A stretch of DNA of 10,025 nucleotides from Pleurocapsa sp. MO_226.B13 (GCA_030064795.1 JASJEI010000499.1:1-10025), one strand, 5' to 3'. Positions 1 to 6,319 are shown, counted from the first letter of the stretch. The notes: a model not told the origin generated them from the letters alone. Translations and numbers: made by a program.

Positions 1-617
1 GGTTCTCGCTTCATCGTCCAAATGCAGGGACTACCACCTGACAATTCACCCTGCCACAGAACTACAAACCCATGTTTCTGATAGAAACGGACAGCTTGTT
101 CAGTAAAAGTAGCAAGGTAACATGACACACTTTCCCTATCTGCCTGTTCAAAAACGGGTTGCAAAAGTAAACTACCAATTCCTTGCCCTCGATCGCTAGG
201 TGCAACGCCCAGTAAACTCAGAGTCCAGTGAGGTTCAGTCATTTCATCAGACTCGCGTTCAATTAAGGTAGAGAATAACGATAGGCATCGCCCTAGTCTG
301 TGCCAACCAACTTTCCCAGGCAAGGCAAATAACATCGATAAAACTTGCCAAATATTCATCTCAGATTTTCCTGGGGGTATCCAAGCTGCCACACCCTTAA
401 GATCGTCTGCGGTTGTATAAATATGGTTGTACGGCTGGCAATTACGCAAGCCCATCTTACAAAACCATTTGAGGGCATCCACATTAACTCGTGCTTGTTC
501 TGCCTCTCCAATCCCAAGGTAGCGAAACATGGGGTCTTGATTAAATGCTTGAGCAAGAATTTCACTAGCTCGATCTATTTCGGGTGACTTGAGAAGTACA
601 ATATTAGAATTCATCAT
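1..617 (-). CDS. GNAT family N-acetyltransferase (partial, 3' end off the left edge)
   Basis: Reading leftwards from the ATG at 617-615, 205 codons stay open to the window edge, so the C-terminus is missing. The protein begins MMNSNIVLLKSPEIDRASEI. The diagnostic feature is the acetyl-CoA binding motif A, GVAPSDRGQGIGSLLL (residues about 137-152, matching V-x-P-x-x-R-G-x-G-I-G), followed by ATFTEQAVRFYQKHGF (about 169-184), the usual motif B region in which the Y-x-K-x-G-F segment closes the fold. GNAT enzymes transfer an acetyl group from acetyl-CoA to an amine; the substrate cannot be read from the sequence. A second in-frame ATG follows immediately, so the start is 617 or 614. It lies downstream of the amine oxidase gene on the same strand after a 227-bp gap, so it may have its own promoter; a degenerate copy of the local operator lies at 631-645. 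An enzyme acetylating the same class of amines that the neighbour oxidises is a plausible inference, not shown. Confidence 0.88.
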   Translation of the reverse strand, partial: MMNSNIVLLKSPEIDRASEILAQAFNQDPMFRYLGIGEAEQARVNVDALKWFCKMGLRNCQPYNHIYTTADDLKGVAAWIPPGKSEMNIWQVLSMLFALPGKVGWHRLGRCLSLFSTLIERESDEMTEPHWTLSLLGVAPSDRGQGIGSLLLQPVFEQADRESVSCYLATFTEQAVRFYQKHGFVVLWQGELSGGSPCIWTMKRE

Positions 618-630
618 AGTTTCACCATAG

Positions 631-645
631 TAATTCGTTCATAAA
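631..645 (-). promoter_or_regulatory. Possible degenerate copy of the TetR operator upstream of the GNAT gene
   Basis: In the coding direction this reads TTTATGAACGAATTA, 13 bp before the acetyltransferase start. It shares TTTAT, AACGAA and TTA with the strong operator TTTATAACGAACGTTA, but only if a 1-nt insertion and a 2-nt deletion are allowed. The palindrome is therefore broken. It is listed because of its position and partial match; it could be chance. Confidence 0.2.
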
Positions 646-693
646 CTTACAGCCGTTTTCAGTTGAATAGACTCCGTTGTTAACTAACTAGTT

Positions 694-714
694 CGTAGCT
701 ATTAGCTTTTAGCT
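694..714. repeat. Three heptanucleotide units ending in AGCT
   Basis: CGTAGCT, ATTAGCT and TTTAGCT follow one another directly. This is the period-7 short tandem repeat style common in cyanobacterial intergenic DNA. It lies in the 227-bp gap between the amine oxidase stop and the acetyltransferase start. Apart from a weak operator-like site at 631-645, nothing else stands out in this gap; I saw no clear terminator. Confidence 0.55.
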
Positions 715-844
715 TCTAATGAAGTCAGATTTCTGTGGTCTACCCAAATGAAAAGCGCAGTAATAATAGTTACAAGCCATAACAGCTAAAATTCTCCACA
801 TATTAGTTTTTCTTTGTTCGACTATGTAAAAATTTGAACTGTAT

Positions 845-2224
845 CTAACGATTGAGCGCATTAATGACTTCTTTACTTGCGCGTTCTGCGGATTGTAGTG
901 CGCCTTCGATATAACTCCGCCATTCTGTGGCTGTTTCAGTGCCAGCAAAGTGAAGAGGAGCGCGGGATGTAGTTAGTGTGTCTTGCCAATTTATCCACTC
1001 CCCAATTGCTCTACGAGAAGCATAGCCACCACACGACCAAGGTTCTGATATCCAATCCATTGAAACAAAATATTGAGGTGACGCTGGTGCTTTTCCCAGT
1101 ATTTTTTGAATATAAGTCATAATTATTGTCTGGCGAGTTTCGCTATCTATTTGACTGAGACTTGCAGCAGAAGATCCACTAGCAAAAGCAACTAAAATGC
1201 CTGGTTCTCCAGCTTTGTTAGAACTATCTACTAGAAAATCAATTGGTTCTCCAGGGGTATCAGCAGTACCGCTTAATCCTAAATCTCGCCACCATGCGCG
1301 TTCGTAAACGATAATGTTTTTGATTATTTGTCCTAATAGTAATTTTTTGGGTCTTCGATCGAGTTGGTCAGCAAACTCATTATCAAAAGATATTGTTTCC
1401 ATCAGTTGAGGTGGTAAAGCAAGGATGATACGTTTGCCATAAAATTCTTCTCGGTCTGTAATTGCCCGAACCAATTGACCATCATATTTTAGAGAGCGCA
1501 CTGGGGCAAGAAGGTGTACGCAGTTACCAAGTTCATCCGCCATTTTTTGAGAAATCGTCTGAGTGCCTTTTTCCAAAAATTCATGTTCTGCGGTTTCTAG
1601 CTGTCTTAACCCGCCAATTGAAGCAATTTGTTGTAGCACCTCTAAGGGAGAAAAGCGATCGCAACTGGTACAAAGTCCAGATTCCGTAATATAATGCCAA
1701 TATTGTCGTGCTTCTTGAGATAAGACATTTTTTGCTAGCCAATCGTTAAAGGAGATACTATCTAGTTGCTTTGCTTTTGGATGTCGCCACGGTTCAGTTA
1801 CAGAAAGTGTTTTCGCAATTCGATCGAGCCTCCAACCAATTTGCCAAATATCAAGCTTACTCATCAAAGATACTTGAGGCATTTCACCCGATATTCTTTG
1901 CAGATGTTCGCCCACTTTAATGATGGAATCGCCTTTAGTGTGAGTCATAATCGTATTGAGATTATATTTTTGCACTAAAGCAGATATTCGTCGCTGATGG
2001 GGACTAATCCACTGCGCTCCTAAATCGATGGTTGTTCCATTTGCCAAATTTTGACTCAAAGCCCTTCCGCCGACTCGATCTCGCGCTTCAAGAACAGCTA
2101 CAGATAGCTTTGCTTGTTGTAATAATTGTGCTGCGTACAGCCCCGAAAAGCCCGCACCTACCACCAAGACATCAACGACATTGTTTCTTTTAGTGGTAAG
2201 GTTATCTCGTTTTTGATTAGACAT
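845..2224 (-). CDS. Flavin-containing amine oxidase (monoamine oxidase-like, FAD-dependent)
   Basis: A 459-residue protein, the usual length for the family, with no signal peptide. The dinucleotide-binding motif VVGAGFSGLYAA (residues 21-32) is followed by the acidic EARDRVGGR segment (46-54) that contacts FAD. The C-terminal FAD/substrate motif HFAGTETATEWRSYIEGAL (425-443) is also present. Lys302 in GQIIKNIIVYERAWW (298-312) aligns with the catalytic-site lysine of monoamine and polyamine oxidases. The stretch WSCGGYAS (396-403) corresponds to the SGGCY region of mitochondrial MAO, but the covalent cysteine position appears to be Gly400, so FAD is probably bound non-covalently. Such enzymes oxidise primary or secondary amines to aldehydes (or imines), giving H2O2 and ammonia or a smaller amine; the substrate here is unknown. 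The start at 2224 has GGAG at 2232-2235, 7 nt upstream. An operator-like site at 2277-2295 lies between this gene and the devB-like gene, suggesting TetR control independent of readthrough. Confidence 0.9.
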   Translation of the reverse strand: MSNQKRDNLTTKRNNVVDVLVVGAGFSGLYAAQLLQQAKLSVAVLEARDRVGGRALSQNLANGTTIDLGAQWISPHQRRISALVQKYNLNTIMTHTKGDSIIKVGEHLQRISGEMPQVSLMSKLDIWQIGWRLDRIAKTLSVTEPWRHPKAKQLDSISFNDWLAKNVLSQEARQYWHYITESGLCTSCDRFSPLEVLQQIASIGGLRQLETAEHEFLEKGTQTISQKMADELGNCVHLLAPVRSLKYDGQLVRAITDREEFYGKRIILALPPQLMETISFDNEFADQLDRRPKKLLLGQIIKNIIVYERAWWRDLGLSGTADTPGEPIDFLVDSSNKAGEPGILVAFASGSSAASLSQIDSETRQTIIMTYIQKILGKAPASPQYFVSMDWISEPWSCGGYASRRAIGEWINWQDTLTTSRAPLHFAGTETATEWRSYIEGALQSAERASKEVINALNR

Positions 2225-2276
2225 CAGTTTTCTCCACTGTGAGACAGAATAAAACTCAAAAATAGGAATAATCTAA

Positions 2277-2295
2277 ATCGAACGATCGTTATAAA
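2277..2295 (-). promoter_or_regulatory. Putative TetR operator in front of the amine oxidase gene
   Basis: In the coding direction the site is TTTATAACGATCGTTCGAT. It matches the TetR-gene copy at 17 of 19 positions and contains the perfect palindrome AACGATCGTT (2281-2290). It lies 52 bp from the oxidase start codon and abuts the stop codon of the devB-like gene. A weak -10 candidate TAGATT lies at 2270-2275. The central CGATCG also resembles abundant HIP1-like DNA, so the flanking matches (TTTATAA, GAT) carry the argument. Confidence 0.6.
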
Positions 2296-3513
2296 TTAAG
2301 GTAAATTAGAAACTGGGGGATTTTCTCCTCCTAATAAAATTGCTGTCTGTACCTGCAAGTTGGTCAGATCGGCAACTTTTTGGCTATCTTCAGGGGTAAG
2401 ACGAATTTCGACTTCTACTACACGGCGATCGAGATTTTCTCCTGGTTGGTTGCTAAAAACGTTCTGACGAGTCACCTGTAAACCAATTTCGCTGACTGTA
2501 CCCTGTAATTCTTCCGATAACGCTTCACTGGTAACGAGTGCAGTCTGTCCTAAACTTACTCGATCTATATCGGTTTGATAGACTTCTGCAACTACCACCA
2601 TTTGCTCGGTTTGTCCTAGTTCGGCAATACCATGTTCTTCGTCGATAGTTTCCCCAGGGTGGGTATGAATTTTAAGAATTTGTCCTGCTATGGGAGTACG
2701 CACGTAAGCTTGAGCTAGTTCGGTTTCGGCTTTTTTGACAGTAGCGATCGCCCGTTCGACTTCTGCCTGTGCTGTTTCTACATCTACGGGACGAACTTCG
2801 GCAATGCGGTCTAAAGTTGCTTTAGCTGATGCTATTTGTGCTTCTAGGGTGGTAATAGTTCTATTTTCCGTTGCTAGTGCTTCTTCTAATTGAGCTTGTG
2901 CAGTTTCCCAAGCTAGGCGTTTGCTATCTCGTTCGGAAGCTGAAATTGCTCCATCTTGATATAAAGACTGATAACGGTCATACTCTGCTTTGGCAGTACG
3001 AACTTCTGACTGCCAACGATTAATAGTTGCCTTTTGTGCCTTAATTTGTCCTTGTAATTCCGCTTCTAGTTGAGTAATTCGTTTTTGTTGAGCGGTAATT
3101 TCCCCAGTTTTTGCACCAGCTTTTACTTGTGCTAGTTTCGATCGAGCAACTTTAACTTCTTGCTGTGCTTCTTCTAAGGCGGTTTGGAGTCGATCGCGAC
3201 TGGCCAAAGTCGCTACAATTTGACCAGCTTCAACCCGATCTCCCCGCTTAACTAAAAGTTGAGCAATGCGATCGCCATTTAATGCCAAAGGCGCAAATAA
3301 ATTGATTACTTCGCTTTCTGGCTCTAGTCTCCCCAAAGCTGTCACTTTTTTGAGAATGGTTGCAGTTTCTAGTATTGGAGATAACTTATCAGCTTCTAGT
3401 TGCTCTGATTGGGAAACCTCCCAGAGGACAGTTGCACCACCAAGCATTGTCGCAGTAACCAGAAGTCCCATTAGCCACCGTTTTGATGATTTGGAAGAGG
3501 TAGAAGTGTTCAT
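2296..3513 (-). CDS. DevB/HlyD-type ABC exporter membrane fusion protein
   Basis: A 405-residue periplasmic adaptor anchored by one N-terminal membrane helix (about residues 13-30, after a basic start). TALGRLEPESEVINLFAP (58-75) is characteristic of the cyanobacterial DevB family and begins the first lipoyl-like half (about 74-104, NGDRIAQLLVKRGDRVEAGQ). A long Glu/Ala/Lys-rich coiled-coil hairpin follows (about 105-268). The second lipoyl half comes at AYVRTPIAGQILKIHTHPGE (269-288), and a beta-barrel domain fills the rest to about 395. These proteins bridge an inner-membrane DevC/DevA ABC pump to a TolC-like outer-membrane channel and export glycolipids or other small molecules. Neither devC nor devA follows here: the next gene is an amine oxidase, so the pump partner must be elsewhere. 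The start at 3513 has GAGG 7 nt upstream, inside a small hairpin. An operator-like block at 3572-3592 implies control by the nearby TetR protein. Confidence 0.88.
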   Translation of the reverse strand: MNTSTSSKSSKRWLMGLLVTATMLGGATVLWEVSQSEQLEADKLSPILETATILKKVTALGRLEPESEVINLFAPLALNGDRIAQLLVKRGDRVEAGQIVATLASRDRLQTALEEAQQEVKVARSKLAQVKAGAKTGEITAQQKRITQLEAELQGQIKAQKATINRWQSEVRTAKAEYDRYQSLYQDGAISASERDSKRLAWETAQAQLEEALATENRTITTLEAQIASAKATLDRIAEVRPVDVETAQAEVERAIATVKKAETELAQAYVRTPIAGQILKIHTHPGETIDEEHGIAELGQTEQMVVVAEVYQTDIDRVSLGQTALVTSEALSEELQGTVSEIGLQVTRQNVFSNQPGENLDRRVVEVEIRLTPEDSQKVADLTNLQVQTAILLGGENPPVSNLP

Positions 3514-3520
3514 GTTGAAA

Positions 3521-3535
3521 CCTCTGATAATGAGG
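3521..3535 (-). promoter_or_regulatory. Ribosome binding site inside a short hairpin, devB-like gene
   Basis: In the transcript, CCTC (3535-3532) can pair with GAGG (3524-3521) across a 7-nt loop, and the flanking AA/TT can extend the stem with a bulge. GAGG is the only Shine-Dalgarno candidate, 7 nt before the ATG, so the hairpin could partly hide it. The stem is short and its effect is untested. Confidence 0.35.
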
Positions 3536-3571
3536 GGTTAAAGTTGTAAATTATTTCTTTCATTTTTAATG

Positions 3572-3592
3572 ATATCTAACATTCGTTATAAA
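3572..3592 (-). promoter_or_regulatory. Putative TetR operator/promoter of the devB-like gene
   Basis: This 21-nt block is identical at 20 of 21 positions to the block upstream of the TetR gene (6239-6259). In the coding direction the core is TAACGAATGTTA (3588-3577), an inverted repeat with one mismatch. It lies 58 bp from the start codon. At the spacing used in the TetR promoter, the equivalent -10 hexamer would be TAAAAA at 3563-3568. It sits just outside the downstream end of the IscB element, so the insertion spared it. Confidence 0.7.
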
Positions 3593-3652
3593 TAAAAATT
3601 CACTTAAAAGAATTTAACGTCGCTTCACGATGACCTCACGGGAGAATAGAAG

Positions 3653-3676
3653 CCCCGATCTTTTAAGTCGGGGAGG
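3653..3676 (-). repeat. Right-end hairpin of the IscB element
   Basis: CCCCGA (3653-3658) pairs with TCGGGG (3668-3673) across a 9-nt loop; in the element's direction the stem is led by CCTCC and followed by CTTCT. A second perfect palindrome, GCAGTT-TT-AACTGC (3690-3703), covers the iscB stop codon. Together they may also act as a terminator for iscB, though no long T-run follows. Confidence 0.6.
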
Positions 3677-3695
3677 AAATTCGACGGGAGCAGTT

Positions 3696-4982
3696 TTAAC
3701 TGCCGTGATAACAGTACTGATAACCATCTTTTTTATGTATATGAGAACAATACTTGTAGCTGATTCCAGCGACTCTACCTGTATTTGTTGAAATATCAAA
3801 ACTACCAGAAGCACGAACTAATACACGACCAATATAAGTTCCGATTTTCTTCCCTTTAGTGACAATTGCTTTGACAATATCTCCAGTCTGAAAACTCTTG
3901 TGAATTTTTTGATTAGTCCTATGTCGAGTAGGGAATCCATATTTATTTGTTCCACACATTTGCCTGTTCCCATGACCAGCACATTGAATCAGCAATGGTT
4001 GATTGGTTAATATTTCTAATTGAACTGTATCTCCCACGCAAGCTGCATCAAGCCAGTGAGTTTTTCTTAACCTTTGTTGAGTACGATTAAATTTAGTTTG
4101 TCCGACCGTTCCAGTAGTTACAGGTAAACCTGTTTCCTTGAGAGCATTAAACAATTTCCAACGAGTAGAATTAACAGCAGCAGCATCCTTAAGTGGTGCT
4201 TTTACCTGAGCTAAGATTTGTTGTAAAACACTTGGTTTATCAGCCAAAAAATCTCTAATATCTTGATTAGATTTAGTCTGGTTGCAGGGGATACAGGCAA
4301 TAGTTAGATTAGAAATCCTATTGCTGCCATTTTTTGACTTAGGCTTAATATGCTCAATCTCTAATGGAACATTTTTTGCTCCACAATAAGCACAAGTTCT
4401 GTTGAATTTCTCCAGTAAATATTCTCGAACTTCGTATTGATAAAGAGTTCCCTGCTGATACTCAACTCCTGATATTTCAGGATGATCGAGTTTTTGGGGA
4501 TCAAACTTAACTAATTCCATAGCTATGGAATTAATAGGGCAAAGTTTAATTAATCGCTTAACCCAAGTCATGGTAGTTAAAACTCGATGTTCTAAACTTG
4601 GTGCTAACCATCCTTTTTCTCTGTTTCTGTTGAAAAATCTTGGTTTTCTGTACCTAGTTTTTCTTCCTCTACGTCCTCTTCTGAGTGAGCGTCTAGATTC
4701 CAAATCGTCTTTTATTTGTTGTCCTCTATGGCTTAACTCAGCAGCCCAGATAAGTTGATGATCTTGTAAGATTGCTATGCCAGTGGTAATAGATCCTGGA
4801 TCTAATTTGAGTTGATATGGTTTAACCTTTTTGAGTTCTACTGCCTTCTTCAATATGATGGTGAATGGGTACTGTCGATAAACAGCAGCTTTACCTGCTC
4901 TCAATAGCTTTTTAGCTATTGTGGGAGAGCAAGGTTCTAATGGTTTTTTGTTGGTATCTAGTACAAATACGTGGTTAGACAT
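3696..4982 (-). CDS. iscB: IscB RNA-guided DNA endonuclease (RuvC + HNH)
   Basis: A 428-residue protein with the full IscB layout. The N-terminal PLMP-type domain (residues about 5-45) reads PLEPCSPTIAKKLLRAGKA then YPFTI. RuvC-I has Asp61 in LDPGS. An arginine-rich bridge helix (97-118, RRSLRRGRRGRK) follows. RuvC-II has Glu156 in AMELVKFD. The HNH domain has zinc-type cysteine pairs (C197/C200 and C230/C233), the catalytic IEH (His211) and Asn225. RuvC-III has THWLDAA with Asp312. The C-terminal region (about 335-428) carries FQTGDIVKAIV and GRVLVRASGSF, typical of the target-adaptor part. All expected catalytic residues are present, so the enzyme is probably active. IscB proteins, ancestors of Cas9, cut double-stranded DNA using an omegaRNA encoded just upstream of the gene. 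The start at 4982 has GGAG about 13 nt upstream; the 5' untranslated stretch is the omegaRNA region. Confidence 0.93.
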   Translation of the reverse strand: MSNHVFVLDTNKKPLEPCSPTIAKKLLRAGKAAVYRQYPFTIILKKAVELKKVKPYQLKLDPGSITTGIAILQDHQLIWAAELSHRGQQIKDDLESRRSLRRGRRGRKTRYRKPRFFNRNREKGWLAPSLEHRVLTTMTWVKRLIKLCPINSIAMELVKFDPQKLDHPEISGVEYQQGTLYQYEVREYLLEKFNRTCAYCGAKNVPLEIEHIKPKSKNGSNRISNLTIACIPCNQTKSNQDIRDFLADKPSVLQQILAQVKAPLKDAAAVNSTRWKLFNALKETGLPVTTGTVGQTKFNRTQQRLRKTHWLDAACVGDTVQLEILTNQPLLIQCAGHGNRQMCGTNKYGFPTRHRTNQKIHKSFQTGDIVKAIVTKGKKIGTYIGRVLVRASGSFDISTNTGRVAGISYKYCSHIHKKDGYQYCYHGS

Positions 4983-5220
4983 TTTTGCGCCTGTTCTCCA
5001 TTAATGGATAAAGTTTGCCTCGTCAATCTTTAGCCTCGGTACTGTCCAAAAAGCACTGGTTTAATCTCGATAAGCCTGTTTAACTTTTTGGTTATAGAGC
5101 CTAGAACTGGCTAGCATTCTAGGGTATGAACGTTAACTCTTGGGCTAAAGGGAGTTCTTGAGATAAGAGCTGAGACTGGTCAGGTACTAGGTTTGCAAGC
5201 CTCCGTTTTATAAACGGAGG
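4983..5220 (-). ncRNA. Putative omegaRNA scaffold of IscB
   Basis: About 240 nt without a gene lie between the left-end hairpin and iscB, the position and length expected of an IscB omegaRNA. Visible structure includes the 9-bp first stem CCTCCGTTT-ATA-AAACGGAGG (5220-5200) and a second stem CCTAGAA/TTCTAGG (5123-5117 with 5106-5100), with a CTAGC in its loop. In known IscB RNAs the guide (about 16 nt) lies directly 5' of the first stem, which here would be roughly 5236-5221, in the tail of the preceding gene. The 3' end of the RNA and its overlap with the iscB start cannot be set by eye. No promoter of its own is evident; readthrough from the upstream TetR/membrane-protein transcript is possible. 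Confidence 0.65.
5200..5220 (-). repeat. Left-end hairpin of the IscB element
   Basis: A perfect 9-bp inverted repeat (5200-5208 with 5212-5220) with a 3-nt loop. It is the likely recognition hairpin of the element's left end and also the first stem of the omegaRNA. It starts 9 bp beyond the stop codon of the neighbouring membrane-protein gene. Confidence 0.65.
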
Positions 5221-5229
5221 TAGATGCTC

Positions 5230-5571
5230 CTACGAGATTCCTGACTGATATATCCAGTTGAACAGAAAAAGAACACCTACAAGAAACAGTGGTCCAGAAA
5301 TTACCCAACTCCCGCCTCCGCTCGTAATCAAATAGAACAACGCCAAAGCGATGAACAGGAACGCCCCAACCCCCTCCCACCGCCATGCAATGACTAACGC
5401 GATGACAACGAGATAAGTTGGGACTAGGTGGATGAGCAGGGCAAGAATTGTTTCTCCAAAGCCATAACCTTCACTGAATACATCTAAGGCGAACATACTC
5501 AAAAATATTGCGAAAAGAATGCACAGAACCCTTGGAGTCCAGAAGAGAATTCGCTTGGTGGTCGTATTCAT
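5230..5571 (-). CDS. Small four-helix membrane protein, DUF7670-like
   Basis: A 113-residue hydrophobic protein with about four membrane segments (residues 10-30, 41-63, 67-84, 88-107). Features include FWTPRVL near the start, FALDVFSEGYGFGETILALLIH (27-48), IAWRWEGVG (61-69) and ISGPLFLVGVLFLFNW (91-106). I associate these with small uncharacterised membrane proteins grouped as DUF7670, though this is from memory. No function is known. A good ribosome site, AGGAAGG (5580-5586), lies 8 nt before the ATG. The gene starts 51 bp after the TetR stop on the same strand, so the two are probably co-transcribed. Its stop codon lies within 10 bp of the IscB left hairpin. The last residues may therefore come from the junction, but the protein ends about where the fourth helix should end, so little if anything is missing. 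Confidence 0.72.
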   Translation of the reverse strand: MNTTTKRILFWTPRVLCILFAIFLSMFALDVFSEGYGFGETILALLIHLVPTYLVVIALVIAWRWEGVGAFLFIALALFYLITSGGGSWVISGPLFLVGVLFLFNWIYQSGIS

Positions 5572-5622
5572 CGGTTTATCCTTCCTAAAGGTAATCTCCG
5601 TATATCTCTATAGTAGCGATCG

Positions 5623-6195
5623 CTATTTTTGTAAATAAGCAGTAAGCATTTGAGCTAGTAATTTTATTTGCTCCTCAAAGTTAACTAATTCTGGAGTATA
5701 GGTTAGTTGCAATATCAAACCATCGATCAGACAACAGATATGATTAGCGATCGCGATATTATCTGTACCAAGAGACTTCATCATTTCTTCTTGATAGCGT
5801 TGGTAAGATTTTTTAATGGCTTCAACAATTTGCTGTTGTTCTAAGTCTGGCTGTTGAATGAAATTGATAAATAGTAAAGTTTGCTTGCGAAAATAGTCTT
5901 CATTCTTAACGATAAACTCACCAAGAGCTAACACTTTTTCGTGTATTGTCTTTAAATCTAGCCGGTCAATTTCTTGATTCGCATTCAGAATATCTTGTTC
6001 GGTTATTTCCTCGATCAGTTGTATGAATAACTCTTCTTTGCTGGAAAAATAATGATACAGTGTTCCAGTAGACACACCAATTTCTTTAGCGATCTGTCGC
6101 ATGGTTAGCGAGCCATATCCTCTTTGGGCAAACAAATCGAAACATTTGGTCAGGAGTTCTTTACGATAGCGATCGTGGTCAACAATTTTAGGCAT
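5623..6195 (-). CDS. TetR/AcrR-family transcriptional repressor
   Basis: A 190-residue protein of typical family size. The N-terminal DNA-binding domain is clear: YRKELLTKCFDLFAQRGYGS (10-29), then the helix-turn-helix TMRQIAKEIGVSTGTLYHYF (31-50) and SSKEELF (51-57). The C-terminal ligand-binding helices (about 60-188) are not conserved enough to name an inducer. It is the only regulator in the window. Its own promoter carries the operator-like palindrome TAACGAACGTTA (6255-6244), and closely similar sites precede the devB-like and amine oxidase genes. It probably represses itself and those genes and is released by a small molecule, perhaps the exported or oxidised compound. There is no clear Shine-Dalgarno before the ATG at 6195. 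The stop codon overlaps a TAGCGATCGCTA palindrome (5614-5625). Confidence 0.92.
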   Translation of the reverse strand: MPKIVDHDRYRKELLTKCFDLFAQRGYGSLTMRQIAKEIGVSTGTLYHYFSSKEELFIQLIEEITEQDILNANQEIDRLDLKTIHEKVLALGEFIVKNEDYFRKQTLLFINFIQQPDLEQQQIVEAIKKSYQRYQEEMMKSLGTDNIAIANHICCLIDGLILQLTYTPELVNFEEQIKLLAQMLTAYLQK

Positions 6196-6229
6196 AAATA
6201 TAAACTAGATTACACTTTACTATACTATA

Positions 6230-6259
6230 ATTATAAATATATCTAACGTTCGTTATAAA
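6230..6259 (-). promoter_or_regulatory. TetR gene promoter with overlapping operator
   Basis: In the coding direction the block TTTATAACGAACGTTAGAT (within 6259-6239) contains the inverted repeat TAACG-TT-CGTTA as read on the plus strand (6244-6255). A consensus -10 TATAAT lies at 6230-6235. A 17-bp spacer puts a weak -35, TTATAA, at 6253-6258, so the operator fills the spacer and touches the -35, as expected for a repressor site. The operator is 43 bp from the start codon. Confidence 0.72.
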
Positions 6260-6319
6260 AAAATGATTGGAAAAAATCAATATTATTGATTAGTGGGACG
6301 CGATCGCCGTTCAAAAATT

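Larger units (their letters stand above)
3610..5230 (-). mobile_element. IscB/omegaRNA element of IS200/IS605 type, no transposase (ends approximate)
   Basis: The element holds, in its reading direction, an upstream noncoding RNA region, an intact iscB gene and a terminal hairpin. The two boundary hairpins (5200-5220 and 3653-3676) have the same layout, CCTCC leading into a stem, then a GG-rich arm followed by CTT, as expected for the left- and right-end palindromes bound by Y1 transposases. Exact ends cannot be set: the left end is probably within about 20 nt of 5220, the right end between about 3595 and 3652. No tnpA is present, so mobilisation would need a Y1 transposase in trans. The element separates the membrane-protein gene at 5230 from the devB-like gene and its operator, all on the same strand. 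Confidence 0.75.

Noticed and set aside
345..587. Plus-strand open frame of 80 codons
   Set aside because: It lies wholly antisense to the acetyltransferase gene, whose motifs are clear; it is a shadow frame.
709..948. Minus-strand open frame of 79 codons overlapping the end of the amine oxidase gene
   Set aside because: It overlaps the conserved C-terminal coding sequence of the oxidase in another frame and has no recognisable domain.
3266..3541. Plus-strand open frame of 91 codons opposite the devB-like N-terminus
   Set aside because: Antisense to well-conserved coding sequence and lacking any domain or ribosome site support.
3614..3814. Minus-strand open frame crossing the IscB stop and right-end hairpin
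   Set aside because: It overlaps iscB in another frame and runs through the terminal palindromes; no protein features.
5128..5135. TAACGTTC within the omegaRNA region, resembling half of the TetR operator
   Set aside because: The second half-site and the TTTATAA flank are missing, and it lies inside the mobile element's RNA region; chance match.
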